Positions 23,001 through 34,011 are shown, numbered from the stretch's first letter. The stretch: 64,000 bases of DNA from Sabellastarte sp. h YS-2021 (GCA_964017235.1 OZ024930.1:157604221-157668220), one strand, 5' to 3'. Numbers and translations are program-made. The notes: generated by a model from the letters alone, not told the origin.

Positions 23001-25577
23001 CCATATTATTTACCTGGGTGTAATGTCCACAAGGTGGGCTGCTGCAACTTAAAGTATCATAATCATAGCCTGTCTTCTCATCAAACCAATCTTGTACAGC
23101 AACAGTGACATCACTGATTGACTTGGATGAGTGTGCAAACAGGTTTTCTCCTGAAATAGTGAAAAGAATGATCCTAAATGGTAATATAGCTTTAATATTT
23201 AATACACTGACTGCCTACATATGTATTCACTAAATGGCCGAAAATGTGTGAAGTAATCAGCATAACTTACAATGCAAGATTTAATGTTTTTTATCAGAGC
23301 AACATACTGCCTTTTCCTGCTGTCCCCAAAATAAAGGTAATGGCCATATTATAAGAAACATTTGTATTTTATCAACTATATACATAGCCTTTCATGGATC
23401 ACTCTTATCTTGTTCCATATTATCAAGAGCAACACTTCAACCTTTTTTTTCACATCTTGATGAAATAGGGGCTACAACTTCAAAATAGCGTTATATGTCT
23501 CAATTTTACGTAGCTGTCACATATTGCAGTTGTGGAAGTACAAACTGTTTTTTAAAGCCAAATGTTTCTGAAACTTCCATTTTGTCATTTATTCCATAAT
23601 CACTTTCCTTGGAGGAATTAGTTTCAGATAAAGGACACACTGACAGCATACTTACCTTTTAATGACCAGCAGATTAAGTTTTAAAAAACTAGTTACCATA
23701 ATCTGTGGTGTCATGTGTGAATCTACACCCATCAGCCCAGCTCTGTGCTTTCTCAGCAAGTGTGGAACTCCAACTCTGAACATATATATATATATATTTG
23801 AACAATTTTAGCTGCATGTAAACTAAACAGAGCAAGTGATTGAAATGTCTTAGTGCAGTCAAAATAGGATTTGACCAACAACAAATTGAAAGTGTCCACG
23901 GTGGTGCAATGGTAACAGTCTCGCCTTCCACTGCTGAGGTCTGAGTTTCAAACCCCGGACCCTATGTGGGAAAGTAGGTAATTGCTTACTGATGCTCAGC
24001 AGTTTACAGTACAGAGCCTTGACCTACTGCATGTACTTGTTTCCTCTACCTGGTAAACAGTGTAATAACACTAAGAAAGTGGTAAAAAATTGCAATAAAT
24101 ATACCAACCAGAATAATAGGGCTATAATTAGGGTTGACACAACTTAAATAATCAAGTGGAAAAAGTACTAATCTCTTTTTTAGGATTGTGGGAGTTTATA
24201 ATGTTTATACATGTACTAACGTTGTGCAGTTTAGATATTTCGTAATTTCGTCAGTAGTTGTCATGTAATTATTAATGTGAGGTTATGTTTAATTAATATT
24301 CCTCTATAAGCGGAGTAAGTTTTATCCAGTGAGTCTATTTCCATTTACCCTCTCAGTTCAATAATGTAGTGTTACAATGGCATTAAGTACCACTTCTATG
24401 TTAATGACATCCAATTATACATAGCACCAGATATCTGTTTTACTCTTTACATAATGATACCAAAATGAAGTGGCAGATGCTATGACCATGTTGGTAAATA
24501 ATAACGAATCGATAACAGAAATAATAATACTATCTAAAGGGATTTCAAAATTGTTCAGACCCAAAACATAATATGAAAAAACTGCAGTGATACTTGCAAA
24601 CTAGACAATTAAAAATACCAAAGTGTTTTCACAAATAATTCAACAGAAATGCATTTAAAACTGGGTATCCAGTTCCCAGACAACCCCAGTGCAATTATTC
24701 TAAATTATTATTTTTATTATACTTTTTTCGTATCCACAGTGGTCTTTTTGGACACATGAAAATATATGGATTATATGGATTATGAACCATGAGATAGATT
24801 CAATAGTCTATGAAATTTTGCTTTGTTTGCACATTGATGAAATGCAAAAAGTGCTTATAACTTTCAAATCTGTTATTAGTGCCATGCGTAAATGGTATAT
24901 AAATAGCAGAGGATAAGTAAATACAGTTTTGACTTTCAAAGAATACTTAGGCTTTCAAAGAGTCAAATAACAAATATTTATAAGAATATGGGGTTTTAAA
25001 ATCTACATTTGATGAATTCAGTAAGAGTAAAGGAGATTAACTTTTGCCATGCTCAAGGCGATGAGAATGTCAAAGGAGGGACTGTTGAATGGGACGTAAA
25101 ACCCCAACTTTGACTTTGACAAGACCTTTCACCCTTCCGACCAAACTGTTGAAAAGTTTGACTGTAAATGTGATCCAGTGTGTCACCAAATTAGTTGCCA
25201 AAATATCTAACATGTTCAATATTTCTGTAATCCTGCAATTGAGCATGTTGACCGTCTGTGTCTCCCTCTGCCTCTCTTTAAAATTTCGAGTCCCAATAAA
25301 GTCTGCCAATGGAAAACCCCTAAACGCAGTTTGTCATGTGGTAATCCAAAAATCATTATGTAGCTGTCTTTCAACGGGAAATTGATACCTTATGAAAAGC
25401 TGTATCTACTCTAGACCCCCTACAGATACTTACCATGTACCTCATGTTAGAGGCTCCCTCTGCACTCCGTAAAGTGTTGTGTTTGTCTAAAAGAGCCTGT
25501 TGCTGCTCTGTGCTGAGTGCTGCATCACCTCCTGCAGCTAGGCACAGGAGAACACACAGGACCCACACTCCTCTCAT
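17097..25577 (-). CDS. CAP/SCP-EGF-ShK multidomain secreted or GPI-like anchored protein, 9 exons
   Basis: Exons, in order: 25577-25434, 23775-23697, 23150-23014, 22781-22672, 22082-21991, 21062-21036, 20372-20277, 18263-18162, 17362-17097. They total 1053 nt (350 codons plus stop), all with AG/GT borders and matching phases. Residues 1-19 are a signal peptide (WVLCVLLCLAA). About 25-157 form a CAP domain with H69, GENL (E76), E98, and the signatures GHYTQVVWATTYEVGCG (H117) and YIVCNYNPPGNY. Residues 158-196 are a Cys-rich hinge. 197-229 are EGF-like (CSCQCAKGWKGKTC). 231-262 are a ShK domain with six Cys (231, 237, 244, 255, 259, 262). A Ser/Thr-rich stalk and a 25-residue hydrophobic end suggest a GPI or membrane anchor. 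The ATG at 25595 would add six residues. CAP proteins are extracellular and often act in immunity, reproduction or venom; the role here is unknown. Confidence 0.9.
18720..19216 (-). pseudogene. Tx1/L1-like LINE fragment in intron 7
   Basis: Reading leftward, the catalytic ADDTTLLLDGS motif of an RT (about 19216-19180) is joined, after a deletion, to the C-terminal zinc knuckle CGICGQQQESIYHLFSGC (about 19100-19050) and the tail FILLITRQYIFHCSKY. A frameshift near 18850 leads into EKYVEQYTLSKIKD. This order is typical of L1/Tx1-type LINE ORF2 ends. The fragment lies inside an intron of the CAP gene on the same strand. Confidence 0.7.
20430..20590 (-). repeat. Degenerate Cys-rich sequence resembling exon 7 of the CAP gene
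   Basis: Just upstream (in gene direction) of exon 7, one frame reads CNICKICKACDIRESC and then RACNACEN before a stop. This resembles DCKACDVCQNC at the start of exon 7. The DNA also shows loose 35-45-bp repeats. It may be a decayed duplicate of the EGF/hinge exon, or simple repeat expansion. Confidence 0.4.
21150..21400 (+). repeat. Dispersed repeat with GGGGTTTTACGTCGC core (SINE-like)
   Basis: TTATTTATTTGGGGTTTTACGTCGC followed by GC-richer sequence with Pro- and Gly-rich chance frames. The complement of the core recurs near 25090 (GGGACGTAAAACCCCAA). Similar TTTGGGGTTTTACG-type repeats are common in mollusc DNA, from memory and unverified. It lies in intron 5, between exons 5 and 6. Confidence 0.4.
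23893..24110 (+). repeat. tRNA-derived SINE
   Basis: The first 70 bases resemble a tRNA: GTCCACGGTGGTGCAATGG holds an A-box-like element (GGTGCAATGGTAAC) and GAGTTTCAAACCCC holds a decayed B box. A 3' part unrelated to tRNA follows and ends AT-rich. It lies in intron 1 of the CAP gene, antisense to it. Confidence 0.6.
24390..24900 (+). pseudogene. Decayed CR1/L2-like LINE fragment
   Basis: YHFYVNDIQLYIAPD near 24389-24432 corresponds to the YHFYADDTQLYI box of CR1/L2-type RTs, with the second catalytic Asp pair decayed. A downstream LITFKSVIS-like piece near 24850 fits the RT C-terminus. It is in intron 1 of the CAP gene. Confidence 0.5.
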
Positions 25578-25595
25578 TGCAGTGTACCTGCTCAT

Positions 25596-26019
25596 ATCCA
25601 ACAATGAATAAGTTCAGCATGAGTCAACTATCTGTATATATACTGCTGACTATATTCTTGTCATGTGCTCGTGAGTTATTTACAAAACTAAGAGCTTTTG
25701 TAAATAACATATTTTAGGACAAGAAAACAGTCCTAAATTGGGGCCATCAAAATACTTGCAATCATTATCTCCACTATGAAAAATAGAAAAAAAAACTACG
25801 TCACAGCAAAACAATCTGTCTGAAAGTTTACATGAGCATACATCCTGTGGCTATCTTTTATTTGTATCTAGATAAAAATGATTATATTATGATCTCATGG
25901 AAATATCAAATTATAAGATTACTTGTCTTCTTTGATCTAATTCAAAAATTTACATACAACATTGCAAATGCGTGAAATTATGTTATATTGTATTAATGTA
26001 TCTTTCTTACTTGGCAGAT
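25596..26019. other. Upstream flank of the CAP gene
   Basis: AT-rich DNA with no recognised promoter element or gene. The 5' UTR and promoter of the CAP gene should be here. Confidence 0.35.
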
Positions 26020-26280
26020 GCATATGTCCGGTGCCCTGCCCGTACCGCCAAACATTACAAAAAAGTATCCCAAGCTGGCGCAAACCAGTAGTATCCTGTC
26101 CACTTGCCAGGTGGCCACGGTGCCTCAAGATCTCGCTAGATGGAGCAACATACAAATTTTCTTGTTTCCTACCTTTAGTATGTCCCATTTGAGCAGTGTC
26201 ATTTCAGAGAAGGTAGGGTGGAATCCCCTTGTCCACTAGGTTAGGTATTAACTATAAACATTTAATTTACTTATTAAACT
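26020..26280 (+). repeat. Left inverted terminal repeat of DIRS relic
   Basis: Matches the complement of 28916-29160, including GCATATGTC, the CAAGATCTCG.TAGATGGAG block, TTTAGTATG and TCCACTAGGTT.GGTATTAA. Confidence 0.75.
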
Positions 26281-26476
26281 GGTAGTGTCCTGTTCACTCA
26301 CCAGGTGGCCACAATGCCTCAAGCTCTCACTTGATGGAGCCATGTACTTATTTGTTTTTTTTGGTGCGAGGCGTGTTAACACATTTAAGAGAAACTTTTT
26401 AAATACTTAATCTACTTTATCAGTTAGTTTGGATATCATGACATTTTCAGGACAGAGATGCAAATAATGGCACATT

Positions 26477-26930
26477 ATGACTGCGTTTGACAAGCATGAC
26501 AAATGGGCTAGATGCAGAGACAAGGGCATCAGCCAAGATATCTGCATGATTGGAGGCGCCATCTGCAAGATTTTTGAATCATTCATTGATACTCAAAAGG
26601 AAATGGGGGCTACATCTCAATACAAGATACGAAATGACAAAAAATCTGGTGTCTTGTTATCTCCCAATGGACTTTACTGTTGTAGGTGTAGTTTAGTCTG
26701 AGGAACCCCAACCTATGGACACTGACTCTGGTATGCAGGCTAAGACCTCTACTTAATCCCCAGCAGGTCCAACTGGTGTTACCTGCACGAACCTGTCTAA
26801 TGCTGAAACTCTTCTCAAGGGCCCTCTCCCACTAGTCATCAACCACCTCATACCAGTTCCACTGACACTCCAAAAGAAACTGGCTACTTAGAACAATGAA
26901 TGGCTTTGCCAGAAAATGTAGAAATTGATC
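26477..26930 (+). pseudogene. DIRS gag-like remnant
   Basis: A 74-codon piece (TAFDKHDKWARCRDKG) resembles the zinc-binding region of DIRS gag proteins, with Cys and His residues at similar spacing. It stops at 26701. What follows to 26930 is broken Pro/Ser/Thr-rich sequence with no clear frame. Confidence 0.45.
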
Positions 26931-27439
26931 CTGCAGATTATCAAGTCTATCCTTTAAGGTCACAGGAAACTGTCAGGACTTCAAAGTCTCAAGTGAAATG
27001 TTATGATATGCACCGGCTACGTCCTGATTCTCCACCCAAAAAGAAGCTTGGAGTAATGAGGAAGTAAAACTGAATTGAAAACTGATAGATAGCTCAGGAC
27101 ATGCTGTACAAAGTATTGGTCTTACATAGTCAACCATGCTGCTGGCTTTACCAAGTATACAACAAAAATCCAAAGTAATATGTTTGAGAACACTGGAATA
27201 CCCCGAACTGAGTAAAGACCAGTCCTCAACTAAAGTGGAAGAAGCTTTAAAGGATCTTAAGGATTTAACTTGTTTTCATACTTTTTAGAATACTTTTGCG
27301 GCACTGGACACCTCACTACAGTTCTTAGTAGATAGCTTGTTTATTCAGCTGGGTAAATTTGTTATGTTTTGACAAGATGCTTACTTCGATCATGTGGAAG
27401 CTGGGGTTAAAGTAGACACCTTGAAAAAGCTCCATATGG

Positions 27440-28480
27440 CCAATCTCTTTGGATGGGGTCTATTTTGGAGCGGTTTACAGACGCATCAAACCATGGATGG
27501 GGTGCACACTTGGGGGACTGAGCTGCAAAAGGCCTTTGGTCAAAGCCAGAATGCAAATTTCACATAAAGGAGTCTTACTGGCCCTCATGAACTTTGTGCC
27601 AGACCATTCTAGTTGAGACAGAAAACACAACAGTTGTATTGTACACAAACAAGGGGACATTAGATCAGGTTCTCTTTGTACCCTCCTCTGAAGCATTCCA
27701 GGTGCAACCTCACAAATAGTGACGAGGACCAGACACATTCCGGATTAGCTAAATGTGATAGCAGACAGGCTGCCTATGCATGCACAGGCAGGTGGTCTCT
27801 GCCACCTATACATCAAATGGCACACACCTCATGTTAATCTATTTGCCACCAGGTTCAACAGTAAACTGGCCAAGTTTGTGTCATCGGTTCAAGACCAGAT
27901 AGAAATGGATGGTCTACGGTAATCCTGGGAGAATCTATACATGTATGTGTTTCCCCCAGTATAAATCTTTGGAAAAGTGGTCACTAAAGTGATGGACCAC
28001 AGCTGCAAGACAATGGTCTTGATTGAATAAGGCTGGCCAAACATGCCCTTGTTCTGGGATCTGGTTAATCTAAAGCTTGTGTGCACTTTCCCTGTTATGA
28101 CAACCCTCTGACTCAACCATTAAATGAATATCCATGAGGCCTTCACCTCATTCAAGAAGAGTTTTACCAAGGATATAGCTCCTGCAGCAATCTCTTGCTT
28201 GATTAAGCAGTATATCTTTCCTATGAACTGGCCAATGAATTTCTGAAACTCTATTAAGTAAGAGCCCATGACGTCGGAGCTTTTGCAGCTTCAGAGGCCT
28301 TCCACGGAGAAGTCTCCTTAGAGCAAATCCTTTTAGTCTGTCATTTTAAGCAACACAATACCTTCACACAATTTACTTGAATGATTGGCTTGGGCTGACA
28401 CAGAGCTCTATCATCTGGGTTCTGAAAAGAGCAGATCTCTAAATAATTGGACCCCTAAGTTATGTGCATAGTGTATACAG
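27440..28480 (+). pseudogene. DIRS RT/RNase H and tyrosine recombinase remnant
   Basis: RNase H is recognisable as FTDASNHGWGAHLGD near 27475-27520, followed by IADRLP and NLFATRFNSKLAKF near 27835-27875. GWPNMPLFWDLVNLK (28030-28075) is the segment seen in DIRS polyproteins before the recombinase. The recombinase C-terminus is readable at 28260-28430: RAHD, FAASEAFHGEVSLEQIL, then WADTELYHLGS. Stops and frameshifts are frequent. Confidence 0.7.
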
Positions 28481-28736
28481 TTTTATACACTAGAGAAAAG
28501 ATGCTTCTATTTCACTCAAGAATTTTCATTCTATTGTATGCTGCCATGAATAAAAGAGTTTGACTTAAGACTATTTCATTCCTCTTATTGCTGCCATGAA
28601 CATAACTGACAAAGGAAGACCTCATTCCTGTTCTGAAACCCTTGGAACTGAACTGTCTCTTTGTCCCTCTCCTTCTATGCTCAGATGAAGTGGAAAAGAA
28701 GGATGGGGGATACCTGTCCAACAACGGTTAAAGGGT

Positions 28737-28782
28737 AGTTTTAATTTCTGCATCATTCCACAAGGTAAGACGTATTAATGAA
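28737..28782 (+). repeat. First copy of 45-bp direct repeat flanking an 18S fragment
   Basis: Repeated at 28861-28906 with about three mismatches. It includes CTGCATCATTCCAC and GGTAAGACGTATTAATG. Confidence 0.85.
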
Positions 28783-28783
28783 A

Positions 28784-28862
28784 TGGATAACTGTGGTCAT
28801 TCTAGAGCTAATACATGCATCCAAACTCCAACCTCCAGGGAAGGGCACTTTTATTAGACCAG
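28784..28862 (+). other. Fragment of 18S rRNA gene (about 79 bp)
   Basis: GGATAACTGTGGTCATTC, TAGAGCTAATACATGC and GGGAAGGGC-CTTTTATTAGA follow the conserved 5' domain of eukaryotic SSU rRNA with only scattered changes. Only this stretch is present, so it is not a working rRNA gene. It lies between two copies of a 45-bp direct repeat. Confidence 0.75.
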
Positions 28863-28906
28863 TTTTAAATTCTGCATCATTCCACTAGGTAAGACGTATT
28901 AATGCA
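28861..28906 (+). repeat. Second copy of 45-bp direct repeat flanking an 18S fragment
   Basis: Matches 28737-28782. Its CCACTAGGTAAG segment resembles the TCCACTAGGTTAGG part of the DIRS inverted repeat. Confidence 0.85.
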
Positions 28907-28915
28907 ATAAAATGG

Positions 28916-29160
28916 CAATTTGACAAGTAAATTAAATTTAATACCAAACCTAGTGGACTACCATACCTTCGCTGCAAGTACACTACACAAAGGGGGCATA
29001 CTAAAGATAAGGAAACATGAATAGAAGTATGTTACTCCATCTAACGAGATCTTGGGGCATTGTGACACCTGGCCAGTGAACACTACTGGTTTGGGCACAG
29101 CTCAGGATGTTTTTTCTCATGTTTAGTGAGACTGACAGGTTGCCAGACATATGCATTGGT
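28916..29160 (-). repeat. Right inverted terminal repeat of DIRS relic
   Basis: Complement of 26020-26280 with moderate divergence. Confidence 0.75.
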
Positions 29161-29659
29161 CCACTAGGTAATGCAGGTGTTTCACTGAAGCTGACCCTAA
29201 ACAACTCTACAGTCGGGAAGGAAAGTAATTAAATGGGGCAGTCAAACATCCACAACAGGATGCATTAAATCCCGGCTTATCTGGATCCACCTGACTTGGG
29301 CTGGGCTGTTGTTCTGCATGATCAAATGTGAAAGTATTAGGACAAGCTGTAGAAGCCTCACTGACAAGTTGTAGCTGTTCATGATAACCCATAGTGACAA
29401 TCCAATAAGGCTTGAGCAGTGTCCTGATTCACACAACTGGACTGATTAATTCTGGGGAGGGATAGCCAGTCTGGATCCAAGCACCACTATGTAAACCTGT
29501 AGACCAGCACCTGTAATACAGCCAGCACCTTCACCACAGCACCCCAATGCTGCGGTGAGGAAGGAATTTGCCATGGATCCACCAAGACAGTTTACTTGTG
29601 AATTCAGACATCCTCTCAGCAAAGCTTCGTAAGTGGAAGTATGAGTGAGTATGACACAG

Positions 29660-31650
29660 TGACAATTCTGCAATCAACCGTCGTACATATCGAGCTGCTG
29701 TCAATTGCTATAATTTTCTACTGGAACAGTCAAGACGCAGGAACTATTCTACAGTCATTGCTGAAAATAATGGTAATCCCAAGTGTCTGTGGAACACTTT
29801 CAAAAAATCTTACATAAATCCTCAACCATCATCTTACCTTATCACATTAGTCCTACTGATTAGTCAACACCTTTGGACATTTTTTTCAGTGACAAATTAT
29901 GAAAATCAGAGTTGAAGTACAGTCATCAGTGCTTGTTTCCCTTACAAGACCAAGAAGCAACAACAGCACCCTATCCTCCTTTGAGCATGTATCTGAGGGC
30001 AACATCCTCAAAGTCCTACATTCTTCCCTACCAAATCATGTCATCTATACCCGATACCAACTCATTAGTTAAAGAGTGTGCAGAAATTCTAGTCACTCCA
30101 ATTACCAATATTATATATTACTCACTCAAAGAAGGGAGCTTCACAAACTGCTTCAAAACCGCATATGTCACCCCCCTTCTCAAGAAACCTAACCTAGACA
30201 GAAATCTCCTCAAATACTACAGACTGGTGTCAAACCTTAGTTTCATATCCAAACTGATTGAAAAAGTAGTGGCTAAACAGCTAAATAGTTACATTGATAG
30301 TGAGGAGTTCTCAATGTTAACCAATCCGCCTACAGGAGATTGCATTCCACAGAAACAGCACTCCGGAAAATCCAAAGTAATATTGCTGCTTCGATGGACT
30401 CTGGTAAGGCTGCTGCGCTCACATTGTTGGACCTCTCAGTGGCCTATGACACTATTGACCATAACATTATTTATAGTTACCTCAAGGATTGGTTTGGGGT
30501 TGATGGCACTGTGTTAAGGTGGATCAAATCCTATCTTTCAATCCATAAACAGAAGGTTAAAATAGGTAATAGCTTTTCAGATGCCTTTTCACTCCCTTGT
30601 GGAGTGCCCAGGGCTCTGTGCTGGCCCCCTCCTTTTTGCCCTTTACACAACCCCTGAGTAATATTATTTCCAGTTTCAATGTCACGCACCATCTATATGC
30701 AGATGACACCCAAATATATCTAGCACTTGACCATAGCACCTTTTATTCCAGTTTTGCTGAGCTCACCTGAGTGTCTCACCTGTGTTCAAAAGTGGATGGA
30801 TGGTGTGAAATTGAAACTCAACCCAGCCAAAGAGTCCCCCATCCAAAAATTTCCAACCCACCTTCTATCTCCCTACTGATACAGTCAAGGACCTAGGTGT
30901 TACCTTTGACTCCGAAAACACCTTCACCAGCCACATAACCAGTGGTTGTTGCACCTGTTACTATCACCTCAAGGACCTAAGACGCATCTGCAAATTCCTC
31001 AGTGTGGACACTGCAGCCTTGCTTGCAAACTCAATGATCAGCAGTTAAGTTGACTACTGTAACTCCCTACTCTATGGCATAAGTAAATACAATGTGGCTA
31101 AACTCCAAAGGATTCAAAATTCCCTTTGCAGAATTGTTTTTAGACTTGGCAATACTAGCCATGTAACTCTCTTTCTTCAAAAACTACACTGGCTCCCCAT
31201 TACATACCGGTTTAAATATAATCTAATTACTTTCAAGGCCAATGAATTCTCTCAACTTACATACTTATCATCCTTGATCAAAACCAGTAGCCAACTCGTG
31301 GAAATCAGCCTTCTCTTTCCTCAGTTTGTCCTAGAAAGGCCGTTGGTAGGCAATGTTTTGCGATGGCTTCCCCCACCGAATGGAACAGACTCCCACTAAC
31401 AGTTTGTCACAGCACACAACAACAGGTTTCTGAAGCCAGTTGAAAACCTATTTTTTATACTAGCATATCCTCCACCACAGTACATCCCCCTGGTGGGTGC
31501 TAATTTGAATCTCGACCTGATATATCCCTGGACTTTCCCTTTTTGATCTTGAGCGCATTAGGATGTTGTATCATTGAGCGCATTAGGATGCTGTAACAAT
31601 TTTGCACTATATGTATGTTTCTATACTATTCTGTTTCTATTCTATTAAAG
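29660..31650 (+). mobile_element. CR1-like LINE, 5' truncated
   Basis: The insertion splits Harbinger C. It carries an RT ORF in several frames and a 3' end with a doubled TTGAGCGCATTAGGATG unit (near 31543-31590) and a TTCTATTCTATT tail. Such short 3' repeats are usual for CR1/L2-like LINEs. Confidence 0.75.
29912..31440 (+). pseudogene. CR1-like LINE reverse transcriptase, broken
   Basis: RT motifs in order: VTPLLKKPNLDRNLLKYYR, LVSNLSFISKLIEKVVAKQL (30220-30285), then in the next frame LHSTETALRKIQS and LTLLDLSVAYDTIDHN (30416-30465), FSLPCGVP (30590-30610), [15 protein letters not shown] (about 30685-30730) and a C-terminal thumb LHWLPITYRFKYN (about 31185-31220). At least four frameshifts or stops break it. 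Confidence 0.85.
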
Positions 31651-32260
31651 ATGTTACAACAACCTCTTGTCTGAGTTAATGCAGACTGATGTTCCAGCTT
31701 ACCAGAATTTTGTGAGGATGTCTCCTGCAGTTTCTAACCTCATTGAAGAGCACAAACATAACCACTTGCCGAAAAAAGAAATTTCAAGCAGCTCTACGAA
31801 GTAGACTTCAAGCTGGCCATAACACTCAGACAATTGGCTACTTTTGAAACTTACAAGTCCTTGGCCTATTACTGGATGTTTGGATGAACCACCATATGTA
31901 AATTTGTTCCTAGCGTCTGCCAAGCAATACTTGACGAATTCCAGAAAGAGTATTTGACATGCCTAGCACTCCTGGAGAATGGGGGAAGATTAAGGGAGGT
32001 TCAGAAAATGAATGTCCCTCATAGATTGGAAACTTATTGCCATGAAGAAGCCTACCAGATCTGGGAGCAATTTTTACAACTACAGTGGTTTCTTTTCCCT
32101 GGTTCTTCTAGCCCTGGTTGATGTTGAATATAGATTCCGTTAAACATTGTGGTAGATGTTGGCGCTAATGGATCTTCATCAGATGCACAAATTTTTAACC
32201 ACTGCATTTTGAAGTGTTACATCAATTTCCAAAAAGTTTAAAACCAATTTCCGACAACTT
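31650..32260 (+). pseudogene. Harbinger C transposase relic
   Basis: Begins with NLLSELMQTDVPAYQNFVRM, matching LLDELITSDIPGYRNFARM of element D. It passes through a frameshifted region and ends in NYHCHEEAYQI/FSLVLLALVDVEYRF-like sequence near 32090-32135 and SSDAQIFN-like sequence near 32180-32200. The second and third acidic motifs are absent. Confidence 0.75.
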
Positions 32261-32800
32261 TCCAGCGAATTTCTACCAAGTTTCAAAAATATTGTTAAAG
32301 AAGTCCCAAACTATATGATTGCCCCTCACCAAATAAGTTGTTGCATTATCACCAATCAAAAATTGAGCATACCCCAACAAAAAAATGCTAAGGGAAATAT
32401 TCAAAATGCTCATGACAAATGTTTCACAAAGTTTAAAATTTTTTAAGTTTCAAGTGTTTTCACAAACAATTCCAACCTTCCAAGTTTTACAAAGTTTACC
32501 TAGCCCTTTTTCAAACCAACCAAAGAAAAGAATTATATTCTTAAAAATACAACAAAAAATTCAAAAGTTTAAAAAAATCTGAAAAATATTTTTATGAAAT
32601 TAAAAAAACAAACAAACAAAAACTAGCAATTCATTCATTTATGAATTCACCAAGTCAATCATACACTCACTTAGTCACTCACACTCTCATTCACTCAGTC
32701 AATCACTCGTACATGTTTGTATTTGTGCATATGAAGGCGATATGTTTGGTGCTGGGATAGTTCTATGTTTTATTTGGGTTTGTTCAAACGGTCAGCTTAA
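32260..32800. other. AT-rich spacer of Harbinger C
   Basis: TTTC/AAAC-rich sequence with CATTCATT- and CACTCA-like runs. It parallels the spacer of Harbinger A at 7104-7850. Confidence 0.5.
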
Positions 32801-32879
32801 TAGTTGGTTTTGGAATATTTTGATGGTCCTGAGAAGGACTTCTAAATCAGCAGTGGTCCTGAAAAGGACCTTTAAATAG

Positions 32880-33743
32880 CAGTAGCTCTAAAAAGAACTG
32901 GCAGTGAATGTCTGCTGAAGCTGATGTGGGGGCTGTGATGCCTACTGCTGGAGGGGGAGGAGCTGGGATGACTACTGTGGTGGCTTTTGGTGCTGGGTGG
33001 TTGGATGATAGGTTGTGTGATGCTGGTCAGCTGGTGTGTATAGTTGCGCCATGTCTATCTGCTGGTAGCTCATGACTGACTTAATTTTCCCAAAGAGACT
33101 TGAAAGGCCTGAGATGTTATGGTATGCTTCATCTCCCATGGGCAAGGCAACAGACGGGTTGAAACTCTTTTGTGACTGACCACTGGGCTGTTGTGTTACT
33201 TGTGACATCTGGAGCACCTGGCTTTTGATGTTGAATCATCTGTGTTTTGGGCATTGTCACTATGTACTCCCTTGGAGGATCTGCTGGCTGCTATGGCTGT
33301 TTCTGGTTAAAGAGTCTTTGGCACATAAGTTGAAGTTGCAAAACATAATCTGTGTTTTGGGGATTGTCACGATGTACTCCCCTGGAGGATCTGCAGGCTG
33401 CTATGGCTGTTTCTGGTTAAAGAGTCTTTGGCACATAAGTTGAAGTTGCACTGGTTGGGCAGCTAGCGGATCCTCTCCTCTTCCTTCATCTTGGTAGTTT
33501 AAAGGTTTATATTCAGAATTTTTGATCAAATGTCAAAGAACTAACTACTTCTTTTGTGTTGTTTTGACACAAAACAAAAACACCAATGAGGCCATCTACA
33601 TTTTTGACCCAAATTTCGAGAAAAGTCAAAACAAGTTTCTATTTTACAAACTGTTCTCTTTGACCTGTTTACTTATATGGACATTGTATACAGTTGTAAA
33701 ACTAAAGCACCTTTAAAATATGAATATACACCTTTAATAGCCT
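32880..33743 (-). pseudogene. Harbinger C Myb/SANT-like gene, C-terminal part
   Basis: The minus frame from 33217 reads MLQMSQVTQQPSGQSQKSFN and then the conserved motif ISGLSSLFGKIKSVMSYQQ, as in D and A. Just upstream in gene direction is a 110-bp tandem duplication (33235-33450). The left flank of the 4.5-kb insertion still aligns with element E to about 33743. Confidence 0.7.
33235..33450 (+). repeat. Two 110-bp tandem units
   Basis: TGTGTTTTGG and the following 100 bases occur at 33241 and again at 33351 with few differences. The duplication lies inside the Harbinger C second gene. Confidence 0.9.
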
Positions 33744-34000
33744 GTAACAACTTATTTTGTATCAACGACTTATTTTGTATTACCTGACTTATTTTGTATC
33801 AATTTTTGACTTATTTCGTATTACTGGCTTATTTTGTAGTAAAAGTGCCTTATTTTGTATTACTTGGCTGACTTATTTTATACCAACAGTTGACTTAATA
33901 TGTTACAAAATGGTGCACAAAATTTTGACAAGATTTCAGAGTGATACAAAATAAGTCTATAATACGAAGTAATCTGCTCTACAGACAACTTGATTTGTAT
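33744..34000 (+). repeat. Left iteron-bearing terminal inverted repeat
   Basis: CTTATTTTGTAT-like motifs start at 33751, 33769, 33788, 33810, 33828, 33849, 33872 and 33894. The spacing is 18-23 bp. The arm matches the complement of 38030-38260. Confidence 0.85.
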
Positions 34001-34011
34001 CACTGACTTAT

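Larger units (their letters stand above)
26020..29160 (+). mobile_element. Decayed DIRS-type retrotransposon with inverted terminal repeats
   Basis: About 250-bp inverted repeats (26020-26280 and 28916-29160) flank a 2-kb region with gag-, RT/RNase H- and tyrosine-recombinase-like remains, all on +. Inverted terminal repeats are a DIRS feature. A piece of the left repeat (26085-26150) recurs directly at 26279-26345. Many stops and frameshifts make it an old copy. A scrap of 18S rRNA lies just inside the right repeat. Confidence 0.75.

Noticed and set aside
23893..23965. A real tRNA gene
   Set aside because: The B box is decayed, stem pairing is incomplete, and a non-tRNA tail follows; a SINE explains it better.
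28784..28862. Functional rRNA gene
   Set aside because: Only about 79 bp of 18S with several changes.
33751..33906. CRISPR-like array (short repeats at regular spacing)
   Set aside because: Eukaryotic context, repeats of 12 bp with 6-11 bp spacers, degenerate, and part of an inverted terminal repeat.
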